A program made the position numbers and the translations under genes. A stretch of 64,000 bases of DNA from Struthio camelus (lineage: Eukaryota > Chordata > Aves > Struthioniformes > Struthionidae). Below are positions 1 through 10,783 of the stretch, one piece after another. The number at the start of each line of letters is the position of its first letter. Positions within the stretch are counted from its first letter, which is position 1. The notes beneath the pieces were generated by a model. That model was not told the origin of the DNA and did not search any database. It saw only the letters and a list, made by a program, of their open reading frames with translations. The DNA is taken from NCBI RefSeq assembly GCF_040807025.1, contig NC_090943.1:23961213-24025212 (forward strand). Reading direction: 5' to 3'.

Positions 1-1639
1 CCATACAAGAACCTGGTGACTTTTGTTTATGACAGTCACTCAGCAAGCGAGAGGGCCAAACTTTTCAGCACAGCTGCATAGCCAGCACAAGCAGCTTCAC
101 GGAGCTGGTTAGAGGGCAGAATAAGCACACAGTCTCCACTGATGGCTGCCCAGCTTGGTGCTGTTGCCTGCTCAAGTTTTTAGGATGTGAAATATAGTTT
201 GGAGCTTAGTTGCTGGCTCAGCACAAAGCAGCTTACAGCAGTTATATATGAACGTAAGTGTGGTGCGCCTTGATCAAACACTGAGAAGTTTACACAACCA
301 TCATCCGCTCGCTTTCCTGTCGTGAGAATAACCGGCCAGCACAGACTTTGCAATGGTTTCCTGCAATCTTCCTATCCCCTTGGCAACTAGGTTTTATTCT
401 TATGTATTTATTTATTCCTAGGATTGAAAGCTCAACCACATACTTCTCTACACCGTGAGCAACTCTGGACACAAAAGAGCCAGGAATAACTCCTTTGCTT
501 CCCTGTCAGTGGCTGGTACAGTCATTCTTTTAATCTTGTTGCTGAAGAAATTAAAGACAAAGAAAAACAATGAGCCAGATAGCTGGAGGAAGGAGAAGCA
601 GCACAGCTGAAGCAGAATATCACAATTCAGATAACCTCCAGTATCAGATCTGCGTTTCAGAAGGTGCCCTTCACTGTAACCCAGAGACAGTGATAGACCC
701 CCGCTGCCCCCAGGCAGACCTGGCTTTCCCCGCCCCTGTACCGCTGAATACACCTTGTGGAAACATCTGTGCACTGAATGAGCAATTAATGCAACTCATA
801 TTTACTAATGACTCTAATCCCCATTTAATCATCCCACCAGAATCACAGTTGGCTGAATGTTTATGGGAAGTAGACTTCATGGAATGGACACAGAACAGAG
901 TAGCTACTTTTGCACTCACTGTGAGAGCTGTACTGAGGTTTTGACCATGTCCTCATTTAAATATCTTGCTCTGCAGAAGAAGAGTTGGACATATAGCAGT
1001 ACAGCTTTCTTGTTTTGAAGATGTTTAAGTGCTGGAAGCAAGTCACACCCCTCCTAGTGCAAGTTATTTTTCCCCCGCTTTCTCTTTTAAGCACACCTTT
1101 TCCAACCCCCCACTATCTCTGAAGCTTTTGTAAGAGACAAGCCCTTGGGAACTGGTCTTTCCTGGAAACTGAAGTCAATGCATGGCCAGCTGCACACATC
1201 ACAGATATGCTGTCTCAGATAAGGGCTTATATGCACCCTATTCATATATTTAACCACTATGTTTGACATAGCCTAGTTAAGATGTTTTGACCATTTTTGC
1301 TCTTAACTATGTGACAAGGTTACTGAAGCAAGGTTCCTTATTGAAGCAAGATTCTTTTATTAACTTGAAACATCATTCTCACTTGAAACATCATTTTATT
1401 CAACTGAAAAAGACATTATGCATCTACCAGTTATAGTCCACTTTAATTGGATCCAAAAATCTAAGTAGTAAATGGGTAAGAAACATCTAGTTTATCTAGT
1501 TAAAGTGAAAAAAGCCAAGAAGCCCCCATGCAACCTGTACTGGAGCTGTCAACCATATAGTACTTCCAGCTTAAAGTTGCCACAGCTTTGCAGAAAGTCA
1601 TCAAGTAACAAATTAGAACACATCAAGAGCCATTTTCCA
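1..1639. other. Intergenic DNA beyond the VIM 3' end
   Basis: No exon, RNA gene or repeat family recognised. An open frame at 570-944 (plus, 124 codons) has no family features, no splice support and ordinary composition, so I treat it as chance. Confidence 0.6.
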
Positions 1640-1643
1640 AAGA

Positions 1644-1649
1644 TTTATT
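1644..1649 (-). terminator. VIM: VIM poly(A) signal, second AATAAA
   Basis: A second canonical hexamer on the VIM strand, 49 bases beyond the first. Candidate alternative end; which is used cannot be told from sequence. Confidence 0.45.
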
Positions 1650-1692
1650 TGAAGTAGCGACAGGTTGCTCATACTGTGCTGGAAAAAGCAGT

Positions 1693-1698
1693 TTTATT
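1693..1698 (-). terminator. VIM: VIM poly(A) signal, proximal AATAAA
   Basis: TTTATT on the plus strand, so AATAAA on the VIM strand, 255 nt past the stop. A second AATAAA lies at 1644-1649 and further copies at 1395-1400 and 1356-1361. Chicken vimentin is known to give more than one mRNA through alternative poly(A) use, so several may be real. Confidence 0.6.
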
Positions 1699-1952
1699 GG
1701 ATTCAGATACTTAAAAACAGTATTGCAGCACAAGATATTGCTATTTGTAAACTAGACTCCATTGTAAACTCTAATCCTTCAGGGAGAGTCAGTTTGCAAG
1801 ATCTAAGACCTATTTTCTAGCATAATAATCTTGCGCTCACGGAAAAACTGCAGAAAGGCACTTGAAAGCTGTTTCTTCCTTTAAGAAATGGACTTTTTAA
1901 ATCTTGCTGGTAAGAGGTTCTCCTGCATTAATTATTCATCATCACTTCAGTT

Positions 1953-1994
1953 TTACTCCAAGTCATCATGATGCTGGGAAGTTTCATTAATAAC
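1953..1994 (-). CDS. VIM: VIM exon 9 (coding part), C-terminus
   Basis: 42 nt encoding [13 protein letters not shown] followed by TAA (1953-1955). The acceptor is ACAG|GTT. Too short to show up as an open reading frame, but it is an almost exact match to the vimentin C-terminus. Confidence 0.97.
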   Translation of the reverse strand, partial: VINETSQHHDDLE

Positions 1995-4900
1995 CTGTTG
2001 AAAGAGGTATTTGTATTAAGTTTAATTAGTAACAAAGTTGCTACTAGTTGTTCTAATTCTAACTCTAGATAGCTCAGAAGCGTGAACAAAGGGTATCAAT
2101 TGTCATTTATGACTGAGAAGTTCTAATTGGTTAGAGGTATGCAGAAACAGTTTTTAAACCAAGTCTAAGCTTAAAGGGTATCTTGCACCAAATACATACC
2201 TCTATTGCCTCATGTTTTTCCTCTGAGGATTTGAGAAGTATCTTTAAGCTCAGATGATACAGCCCGTTTTCAATACTGTTTAAAAAGTAGCTATCAGCCA
2301 CTTTAGTTTTTAAAACTATCATGATTTTTGTGATCATTTTTGTAGATGTCCAACTGCTGTGTCTGGCATGTTTACCCATGCAGCTCCAACTGCTGGATGC
2401 TGCTCTGCTCAATAGTCATATACAGGCCACACTGTGTGGTATACAAAGTTGCAGTCTAAGGTAACCAACTGTGATAAACAAGACTAAAGTTACCAACCTG
2501 TCCATCTCTAGTTTCGACGGTCTTAATTAGAAGTGTCCTCTTTGAGTGAGTGTCAACCATTGGCTGAGACTCGATGTTGGTTTCTGTAGAAGAAAGTCTA
2601 TTACTAACAGCCTTGATGAAGACCCTCCTCAGAAAACTGTGAGGATTAACAGCTTGACATCCACTTTCAGAATCCCAACGTAGTTTACCAGGAAGTCTCC
2701 TGCTCTTTAAAGAATCAACTGTTCTTCCCTATTTTCTCCCTATTCCCCTTCAATCATCTTGAGCAGGCATGTATGAAGAAAAAACCCACCTGCTGTATGC
2801 TACTATTTACAAATATTTGTGCCCAGGAACAAACTACTTCCTCCCATCTGAGGTTAAATAATTGCAAATACTGTAGCTGTGCATGAATGTTATTCTTAGC
2901 TATAACTGCATTTATACAAGTTCAAATATCAGAGTAAAAGAAACTATCCAGAACCCTTTTGCTAACATCAGAACAGCTGCCTGAACTGAAGTAACTGAAA
3001 TGGCTTACCTCTCAGATTCAGAGAAGCAAAGGTTGGAATAGGCATGTTAATCCTGAAAGAAAAAAAAGGAGTAGATTAAGTCAGCCACGGCCATAGAGTT
3101 CTCCTGGCAGTTACTGTTTAGAGAAGTGAATCTGCACGTGATTTTTACCTGCTCTCTTCTCCCTCCAGCAGTTTTCTGTAGGTGGCAATCTCAATGTCAA
3201 GAGCCATCTTTACATTCAGCAGGTCCTGGTACTCGCGAAGATGGCGAGCCATTTCTTCCTTCATGTTTTGAATCTCATCCTGTAGACGGCCAATAGTGTC
3301 TTGGTAGTTAGCAGCTTCAACAGCAAAATTCTCCTCCATTTCACGCATTTGGCGCTCCAGGGATTCATTCTGCAAGAGACCAACCAAGTAAAGTGCTGCT
3401 GCAGTTCAGCCATTCTTCCCCCCGCTCCTTTCAAGGTCCTTGAATATTTACTCAACTTCCTTTTTTTGGAAATGTTAAGTGTCCTTTTTGAAGGCAGCCA
3501 GAAGTGACTCACATTCATCATCCACCTAAAGCTTCCCTTGCAAAGTCAGTGCTTTGTTTTGCTATCTGACCAGAAGGGTGCTGCATATTCATTCTACCAA
3601 GGGGTGAGGCAACTCCTAAGACACATGCAGTCCTCACATGCAGTACACATCAGCATGCAGACAGTCCTCAGTGCCTGGATTTGTAGGTGTACATAGTTAA
3701 ATCCATTTCAAGTCAGCCTTTAAGGCAGCCAGGCTCTAAAAATAGCAAGATCTGCACCTCCTTTCTACTCCTCCCACAAGGTTTTTCTCCCCGTCTCCTG
3801 TGTACAACTTCAACTGTATCTGACAGACAAGCCATAAACACTTTCTGTGAAGTGTTGCATAAACTGAATATTATAGCAAGGGAATGAATCCACTCTTTAG
3901 TGTTCGTACCTTAGCTAAGAGAAGCTGTGCATATCAATCTGACTGGTGCACAGTAGTATACACAGACTAATGGACCCTGTAACATCCTTTTCAAACAGTA
4001 TCAATATGCTGCTGGTCTTGCATGGCAGGTCAGCTCCTCTCACATCTATATCAGCACTTGAGCTAAGTGCTTTAAGTTGTAAAGAGTAATAGCCCCAACA
4101 ACTGCTGTCTTTTACTTACGCTTCCTTTAAGAGCATCAACTTCGCAGGTAAGAGATTGAATCTGTCTGCGGTATTCATTAGCTTCTTGTTTGGCCTGGCG
4201 CAGGGCATCGTTGTTCCTATTAGCAGCTTCAGAGAGATCTGCAAACTGTTGAAATCCCCAGTGTGGTTAGCATAATACTTCAAAAGAAATAGCGTAACAG
4301 ACTTGTTTGAGACACTAGATTTGGAGGCCGCTGAAGCCATTATAAGGAAGTGTTAACATCAGAAGTTTTTAAACATTAATATTACACTTAAAACACCTTC
4401 CTATTCCTGTGCTATTGTTAAAGTGGAATTCATTGTTTTCCAAACCCTGTGTTTCCCATCTTTTCATCATCTTTCCACTTGGTCATTCAGTCCTTTCTCT
4501 AACACCTCATCCCAACAGGTGCTTTTAGCTAGCTACAATAGGAAAGACTTCAAGAGCCCATTACTTTAAAGCTGTGCTTACAGCATAAACTAATGTTTAC
4601 AGCTGTGATCCTCCCAGACTGTAAGCTTAAGGATGACCTTGTTCCATGACTACAGTAGTGCCAGGTACAGAGCAAACACTGGGTATCACAGCAAAACTGT
4701 TCTCCACAGTTAATTTGAGTGCCTGCTGAATCTGAACGATCCTACAGCAGATTTTACTTACTTTGGACTTGTACCATTCTTCAGCTTCCTGAAGATTCTT
4801 AGCAGCAACGCTTTCATACTGTTGGCGAACGTCACGCAGGGCAGCAGTAAGATCAGGCTTAGAAACATCCATATCAATTTGGATGTGCTGTTCCTGGAGT

Positions 4901-7900
4901 TGGGCTTGCAGTTCTCTGATTTCCTTAGAGAGAAGGAGACAGTCATTATTATGACAACATGCAGGATGTAGACAGAGCAGCATCCTGGGCCAGAATCACT
5001 GAAGAGCTTATTTGCTCACTGGACAGTCAGCACCTGATCACAGACCTCTGTTCAGCTTACCTCATCATGAAGCTTCTTCAAGAACACAATCTCTTCTTGC
5101 AGGGACTCAACTTTGCGCTCAAGATCAAGACGTGCCAGGGAGGCATTGTCAACATCCTAATCAGAAGGGAAAGGCTGATTAGCAATCTTAAAATTGGGAT
5201 ATAAAGAAATCTGTTACAGCAAGTTCAGTAGTACACAAACTGCTGCTACCTCTAAAGCTTCATAGCAAGCTGATTTGAAATCAATTACCTTTTTGCTACC
5301 TCCTCCTTTCTGCCCCAACCTTAGAGACTCATATATGCACCAATACTGTGTTTTTAGAGAATATACAGCATGACCTAGATAATTTCAACTTCACTAAAGT
5401 ATTGCTGAACATGACCAAGAATATACAGATCAGGGTGGGTATAAATCCTGCCCAAAGGTAAAGTACATACTTGGCTCACAAGCTAGTGCTGAGCTCTTAG
5501 CTTGACTACACAGAAAACACTGAGTTACAACTTGGAATTTTTCCATTTGCAGACTTCCAATTTTCTTCAGTAGGGTTAAAAGCACCACTCGTGCCCACAT
5601 GCCTTAAAAGCACCACTCATGCCCACATGCCTAACAGTGGGCTTAAGTTCTTGTTTATCTTCTATTGACTCCTTAGTGATCATCCACAGAGCCCTGTGGG
5701 TCCACAGACCACCACTTGAAACATACTGTTGAAGTTAATGAGGTATGTATATGAACTGCAGCTTTGCAGCTGCTACTCCAAGTGGTTTGACAGATCTCTT
5801 GAGAAAAAGAAGGTATGAGAATAAAACTAAATTTAATTAGTCATCATTGCCTACACCCTCACATTAACTGGCAAAGACTCCACCTTTTGCGGGACTGAGA
5901 TAGTCTTAATCAACAGCAAAAATTCATTTAAGGCACAGGAGAAGATAGGCCATGAATGTTGCACAGTAGCAGCTTGAATTAGTTCAAAACATAACTTAAG
6001 ACTAAACATTGATTGGTAACTTGTTGTACTTTAAGCCTGCAAGAAAGACAACTCGCAAAGGGGAAGAACGCCCCTTGCCTCTGGTTACATGTACAGCTGC
6101 ATTCTTACGTTTACATTGTATTAAGTATCAGGTTTTCACAGCTTGCTTTAAAGCCATTTTGGACTTGCCCAAAGCACAAGCATTCTTAATCAGCAGTTCT
6201 CACTACGGCACCTTTGAAACAGACACTTTTCTTTAGGCTCCTAGAACACCATTCTGTGGAGTACTCCTACTGTGAGCTTGAAGGTCTTGCTCCAGAAGAG
6301 TTCTTCAGTACCCTTTCTCCAGAACACCCCTGTGAGGATGTGTTAATTTTATACTCTTCCTATCAACTCCAGTTGTATACCCACAGTTCATCTTGGCTCT
6401 GTTTTCAATTCAGAGAAAATTCCTTAATTTGTTCTTCTCCAAGAACTTGAATATCATTCTAGAAGAGTTATCAACTGTGACCTAACATGTTCACATGATT
6501 AGATATCCAAAGAGTTTACAATGCATATTGCAGAAACCTGAATACTGAAGACTGAATTTTTTCAGAACAATTCAACAGCTACAGAATTTTTAGCAGCTTA
6601 GAATAAATGAAAAGCATCTTAAATTGAAGGAACTGTGACTATATAGCATATATCATATATTATCATTAAGTCAGTGATACACTGATTCTTCCCTCCCTAT
6701 TTCCTAGAGGTATGGAGAACCATGTAAATGAATAAGCCACATATATCCTGAGCAAACAAGGTTCAAGTTATGCAGATACATGCAAACAGACCACACTGAT
6801 ATCTTTTCCAAAAAGTCAAGTTTACAAGGTTGCATATGCTTATTTCAGGCAAACCTCATGTTTGCCAAAAATAAGCCTATAAGACTTGTCATAGGAATAG
6901 ATCCTGAGCCTTACTGTCAGACTACCCGGCAACGCTGCTGTAAATGGCCTTCTTCAGTAATTCAGACACCTGTTTTGTCCCAAAGGAAAAACCTCACTGA
7001 ACTTTCAGGTTTATTTTGTCTTGTCTGCCCCTTGGAATGTGAACAAGGCCACATGTCTCTTGCTCAGGAGAAGACCTAAGTTGAATTAAAATTCAGTACA
7101 CCTGAGTTACACAAATCTCGCTAAGGCAGGCCTCTTTTGGAAATGTAAGTTAAAAATCAAATACTTTTTCACTTTGTTTTAAAATGCTAAACTGTAACTA
7201 TTCCAAGTCAAAATTACTTTACCATTCCAATGTAGCATCAAGGCACCTACTGAAGCATTCTGAATACAAGTATACATCGTTCTATTGCAAGAATAGAATG
7301 TTTTAATAAAACCCTGTTCCCCTTTTTTCAAGGGCAAAAAAGAGGATGTTTTAACTTCAGCTTTGCACAAATTTAACCTCACTTACCAAAGACAGTACTT
7401 CTATTTAAATAGATGTAGTTTTTAAAATCTGCATGTTTAGCCTACCCTCTTATGATAAGTTAGATATTACTATTGTTCAAATTAAACACACTATAATACA
7501 CTAGTTCAGACATACACAGATTTAGTGTAATATATCCACAAATATTTGCAATTTTTACATATTCTGTACCTTAGAGGTGAAACGGATATAGCTGGCCTAG
7601 CTGTACTGCACATACAGATCTGCTGGTGGCTGAGGTTCTGAATGACCACCCCCCCCCTTAAAGCATAAGCATTAACTGGATAATAAATGTTGTAGAATAC
7701 GTATAAAACCAAGTTCATTAAGGCCTTGAGTCTAAGTCTACAAAAAAGTAGAATCAGTTTGAGATGGAGATAGCCATGCCTTGAAGTGGAACAATTGAGC
7801 ATGCAAGATCTTTTAAGCCAGCCACCTTAAGTCAAAGGATCCTCCAGCTGAATTCAGCAAAGAATCTGACTAGATTAGATTCTCTAAAGTAAAGTTCAGT

Positions 7901-10251
7901 GCAGAAACATATGACCTTTGCACACGTTTAAATTGGCTTAGCATTCAAAAAAATCAGAAGCTTAAATTAAGGCTTGAATTTAATTCATACCTTGAATTCT
8001 TCTTTTTCAAACTTCTGTTCCCAGAATACTAACAGAGACTTTAAATTCCCAGACTTTAAATGACAGTTGCTGTCTTAATTTCTACATGTTATCTCATTAA
8101 GACATCTGTTCTCCTTTAGAGAATATAAGCATACTGCAGTTGAAAACCTTGCCCAAGAAAATATTGACAATCAAGTGATGACTTCTCGAATGGCGACATC
8201 TACTAATGTATATGAACAGCTTTGTGACCAAGTCAGATCTGAGCCCAGCTGTCTGTAGATAGAGGCGGTCACTTTCAGCTGGGAAGAATTCTAGCAATGC
8301 TGTTTCACACCAGCAGGTTTAGGGATGAGATCTTGTTTTGAGAAGGCGCATTCCTAAATATCTCCTAGTCCAAACAAGGCTTAAGCCAAACTGAAAGCTA
8401 TTTTTGCACAAATGAAAACCTGAGCTTAGAGCTTTTTCAACACTGTTGGAAGAGTTAGTTCTACTTATCATGTAGCTTTTAGCTGATCTGGATAACATGG
8501 TAGCTTCCTACCGAGACTAAACTGCTTTCCTGTGTTAACAACTTTGTTTGCATAGGATTAAATTCTACATTCTTAAACCGATAAGAAGAGAAAAACTTGA
8601 CTGCTGTGACCTCACCAAGGGACAAATGGTCTACTTATCAGCAGACATCAACACCAATACAAAAGAGTTTAACTTTAAAACTTTTCTAGTAGCGCTATGA
8701 AGTGATTCATAAAAAAAGGAATTCTGTTTTGTATAAGGCCTAGACCATATACATGACAGACACTTTTCTCTAGAAATATGCTTACATCATTACGCATTTA
8801 GTAAGAATGCAGCCCACTGCACCCTCCCCTCGGACACAAAGAGTTCTATTATTTCAATCTGCTGCCACCACACTTGCCATAATGCCTGTATCTGCATTCC
8901 ACGGTGAATCCCATAGAAACCATTAATACCCTTCAGCCAAGCGAACAGATGGCTCCCCTTTCACTTTTATTGGATCAGAAAGTGATTCCACATCGGAGCC
9001 CTTTTGTAAAATAGGCTAGACTTGGATAAAGCAAGACAATAGTTTTTACCCTCCCCCTTGGACTGTGGCATCAACCTAAAGAAAACAAGGAGATTGTGCA
9101 TGAGAACCGATGGAATTCCTTTGTGCAAGGGAAGCACAACTCCAAGTCCCACTCTCCCATCCCAGCCGCTACCTCAGGACTTTCTCTCCCATACAGCGGT
9201 TCGGGAACGGCAGCTGCTTATTTCGAGCGCGCTTAAAATACAGGCGGCTGCCTTGTTTGTTGGGTGCCCCGGGGGAGCGCGAGTATTGCAAGTCACCGGC
9301 GGCGGCAAGGCGGCCGCGGCCGGGACGGGCCCGCCGCTGCCGCTAGGCGGCCCCCTCCCCCGCCGCCCCCACGGGCCGGCCGGTCGGGGCGGTGACCAAC
9401 CTGTCGGAAGGTCTGCAGGGTGTTCTCGGCCTCCTCCCGCTGCAGCATCTCCTCCTGCAACCTGCGAGCGGAGAGAAGCCGGTGAGGAGGGCGCAGCGCG
9501 GCCCCCACCCGCCCGAGAGCCCCCCGCCCCCGGCCGCTCCACTCCGCACCGCCCGCGCGGCGCGGGGGCTGCGGCACCGCCCCGGCCCGCCCGGGGGCAG
9601 CCGGGACGGCGGCGCGAGGCCGGGCCGCGCCCGACCCGCTCCCCTCGGCCCGAGGGGCGGCCGCCGCCGCCCCCCTCCTCCTCCTCCTCCCCCCGCCCTA
9701 CACACTCACTTCTCCCTCAGCCGCATGATGTCGTCGGCGAGGTTGTCCCGCTCCACCTCCACCCGGGCCTTGTCGTTGGTGAGCTGGTCGACCTGCCGGC
9801 GCAGCTCCCGCATCTCCTCCTCGTAGAGGTCGCCCAGGCGGGACGTGCCCTTGCCCTTGAGCTGCTCCAGCTCGGCCAGCAGGATCTTGTTCTGCTGCTC
9901 CAGGAAGCGCACCTTGTCGATGTAGTTGGCAAAGCGGTCGTTGAGCTCCTGCAGCTCCACCTTCTCGTTGGTGCGGTTCGCCTTGAACTCCGTGTTGATG
10001 GCGTCCGCCAGCGAGAAGTCCACGGCGTCGTGGAGCCGCATGGGCGGCATGCTGCTCCGCAGCCGCACCGACGTCGCCTTGGTGGCGTACATGCCGCCGG
10101 GCGAGGCGGACACGTAGCGAGCGCTGCTGGGGCGCAGGGCGCTGCCCAGCGAGTAGCGGGTGCTGGAGGTGATGTAGCGGGTGCCGGTGCTGGGGCGGCT
10201 GCCCCCGCCGAACATCCGGCGGTACGAGGAGTTCTTGGTGGTGATGCTCAT
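1953..10251 (-). CDS. VIM: Vimentin, complete gene with nine coding exons, 459 aa
   Basis: Vimentin is the type III intermediate-filament protein of mesenchymal cells; it forms parallel coiled-coil dimers and then cytoplasmic filaments. I joined nine exons (9710-10251, 9401-9461, 5061-5156, 4762-4923, 4120-4245, 3149-3369, 3009-3052, 2498-2583, 1953-1994), all with GT donors and AG acceptors and compatible phases, giving 1380 nt. Visible domains are an Arg/Ser/Gly-rich head (residues 1 to about 90), the helix-initiation motif [19 protein letters not shown] (103-121), the rod, one cysteine (Cys321, in [10 protein letters not shown]), the helix-termination motif [10 protein letters not shown] (392-401), and a tail containing KTVETRDGQ and ending HHDDLE. 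The start is the first ATG after the 5' leader and gives the family head ([20 protein letters not shown]). The family is usually 460-466 aa, so nothing is missing. It is divergent from TRDMT1. Desmin was considered, but the head and tail are vimentin's. Confidence 0.98.
1995..2497 (-). other. VIM: VIM intron 8
   Basis: AT-rich intron of 503 bp with consensus ends; nothing else recognised. Confidence 0.9.
2498..2583 (-). CDS. VIM: VIM exon 8
   Basis: 86 nt, tail residues 418-446 ending [15 protein letters not shown], the conserved type III tail motif. The acceptor is CTACAG|AA and the donor GGACAG|GTTGGT. Confidence 0.97.
2584..3008 (-). other. VIM: VIM intron 7
   Basis: 425 bp intron with consensus ends; nothing else recognised. 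Confidence 0.9.
3009..3052 (-). CDS. VIM: VIM exon 7
   Basis: 44 nt, completes Arg403 and encodes [14 protein letters not shown] of the tail. The acceptor is TTCAG|G and the donor GAGAG|GTAAGC. Human has ISLPLPNFSSLNLR here; the [10 protein letters not shown] version matches the sauropsid form as I recall it. Confidence 0.96.
3149..3369 (-). CDS. VIM: VIM exon 6
   Basis: 221 nt, residues 330-402 plus two bases of Arg403. It encodes the end of coil 2 with the highly conserved [10 protein letters not shown] helix-termination motif. The acceptor is GCAG|AAT and the donor AGCAG|GTAAAA. Confidence 0.98.
3370..4119 (-). other. VIM: VIM intron 5
   Basis: 750 bp intron between exons 5 and 6; nothing else recognised. 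Open frames overlapping its exon-6 end are shadows of the exon. Confidence 0.9.
4120..4245 (-). CDS. VIM: VIM exon 5
   Basis: 126 nt, residues 288-329 ([20 protein letters not shown] through ALKGS). It carries the protein's only cysteine, Cys321, equivalent to human Cys328. The acceptor is ACAG|TTT and the donor GGAAGC|GTAAGT. Confidence 0.97.
4246..4761 (-). other. VIM: VIM intron 4
   Basis: 516 bp intron; nothing else recognised. Confidence 0.9.
4762..4923 (-). CDS. VIM: VIM exon 4
   Basis: 162 nt, residues 234-287, rod segment containing [20 protein letters not shown] and ending EEWYKSK. The acceptor is TAAG|GAA and the donor TCCAAA|GTAAGT. Confidence 0.97.
5061..5156 (-). CDS. VIM: VIM exon 3
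   Basis: 96 nt, residues 202-233, beginning [20 protein letters not shown]. The acceptor is TTAG|GAT and the donor GATGAG|GTAAGC. It is separated from exon 2 by the gene's longest intron (4.2 kb). Confidence 0.97.
5157..9400 (-). other. VIM: VIM intron 2, the gene's longest
   Basis: 4244 bp, AT-rich except for the last kilobase, which enters the CpG island. It holds a 28-bp tandem duplication (5577-5632) and a run of C near 7650-7658. No snoRNA, miRNA hairpin or mobile element was recognised. Confidence 0.85.
5577..5632. repeat. 28-bp tandem duplication in VIM intron 2
   Basis: Two adjacent copies of a unit containing AGCACCACTC(G/A)TGCCCACAT, differing at one base. A recent slippage or unequal-exchange event. 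Confidence 0.85.
9401..9461 (-). CDS. VIM: VIM exon 2
   Basis: 61 nt completing Lys181 and encoding residues 182-201 ([20 protein letters not shown]). The acceptor is CGCAG|G and the donor CAG|GTTGG. The length equals the canonical type III intermediate-filament exon 2. It sits only 248 bp from exon 1. Confidence 0.97.
9710..10251 (-). CDS. VIM: VIM exon 1 (coding part): head, coil 1A and start of coil 1B
   Basis: 542 nt, residues 1-180 plus two bases of Lys181. The donor reads GAGAA|GTGAGTG. The ATG lies about 77 nt inside the predicted transcription start. The exon is very GC-rich, which keeps long spurious frames open on the opposite strand. Confidence 0.98.
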
Positions 10252-10330
10252 GGCGGCGGCGCGGGCTTTGTAATCCGGGAGCGGAGGAGGGCGGCTCAGC
10301 TGCGCGGCGGCGAGAGGCGAGCGAAGAAGA
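10252..10330 (-). other. VIM: VIM 5' leader (predicted)
   Basis: GC-rich sequence between the predicted start site (about 10328, roughly 27 bases below the TATA-like box) and the ATG at 10251. The start site is inferred from the box position, not observed. Confidence 0.55.
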
Positions 10331-10352
10331 GCGGGGGGCGCCGCCCCAGGCC

Positions 10353-10361
10353 CTACTTATG
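10353..10361 (-). promoter_or_regulatory. VIM: VIM TATA-like box (CATAAGTAG)
   Basis: The only AT-rich block in the proximal promoter, reading CATAAGTAG on the VIM strand about 100 bp above the ATG. Vimentin promoters elsewhere use a weak TATA element in a GC-rich setting, which fits. Confidence 0.65.
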
Positions 10362-10406
10362 GGGCGCCGCGCCCCCTGCCGGGCCCGCCCCGCCCGCCGC
10401 CCGCCA

Positions 10407-10411
10407 CCAAT
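10407..10411 (-). promoter_or_regulatory. VIM: VIM inverted CCAAT box (NF-Y type)
   Basis: ATTGG on the VIM strand, about 80 bp above the predicted start, flanked by GGGCGG-type GC boxes at 10381-10405. An inverted CCAAT at about -80 next to Sp1 sites is a classic NF-Y/Sp1 arrangement and is reported for vimentin promoters. Confidence 0.65.
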
Positions 10412-10441
10412 GGCCGCGCCGCCCGCCACCGCCTCGCCCCG

Positions 10442-10507
10442 CGGGGAGGGGGAGGGGGAGGGGAGAGGGAGGGGGAGCGGGCGGGGCCGGGGCGGGGGGC
10501 GCGGGGG
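10442..10507 (+). promoter_or_regulatory. G-rich tract with G-quadruplex potential in the VIM promoter
   Basis: More than eight runs of three or more G separated by one or two other bases on the plus strand, which is the template strand for VIM, about 115-180 bp above the predicted start. It also contains the Sp1-type core GGGGCGGGG at 10489-10497. Confidence 0.6.
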
Positions 10508-10555
10508 TTTGCAGCCAGCCCGGCCCGGCCAGGACACAAAGGCTGGCGCGAGGCG

Positions 10556-10562
10556 TGACTCA
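10556..10562. promoter_or_regulatory. VIM: AP-1 (TRE) site TGACTCA upstream of VIM
   Basis: Perfect palindromic-type TRE about 230 bp above the predicted VIM start. AP-1 control is known for mammalian VIM (serum and TPA response), so this is a credible inducible element; binding is not shown. Confidence 0.5.
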
Positions 10563-10783
10563 GGGCCCCGCGGGAAGGGGCCGGGCGGGATGCGGCGGCG
10601 GCAGGGGGCTGAGGGACGCCGGCGAGGGGAAAAAGTAACGGCCGGCCGCTCTCCCCCTCCCCGCAGGCAGCCCGCGGCATCTCTCCCCCGCTGCCGACTG
10701 AGTCCCCAGGGCCGGCAAACCTCCCCCCGCCTCGAGTCCCGGTGGGACCGCGGCCGTCCCCGCGGGCGGCGGCTGTGGGGCGG

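Larger units (their letters stand above)
1640..1952 (-). other. VIM: VIM 3' untranslated region (approximate end)
   Basis: About 300 nt of AT-rich sequence after the VIM stop, like the short 3'UTR of other vimentins. The end is inferred from two AATAAA signals (minus strand) at 1693-1698 and 1644-1649; the actual cleavage site cannot be read from sequence. Confidence 0.7.

Noticed and set aside
570-944. 124-codon frame on the plus strand left of VIM
   Set aside because: No recognisable domain, no splice partners, and ordinary composition; consistent with chance.
9058-10638. Open frame of 526 codons on the plus strand across VIM exon 1
   Set aside because: It lies antisense to VIM exon 1 and the CpG island, is dominated by Pro, Arg, Gly and Ala, and matches no family. 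GC-rich DNA has few stop codons, which explains it.
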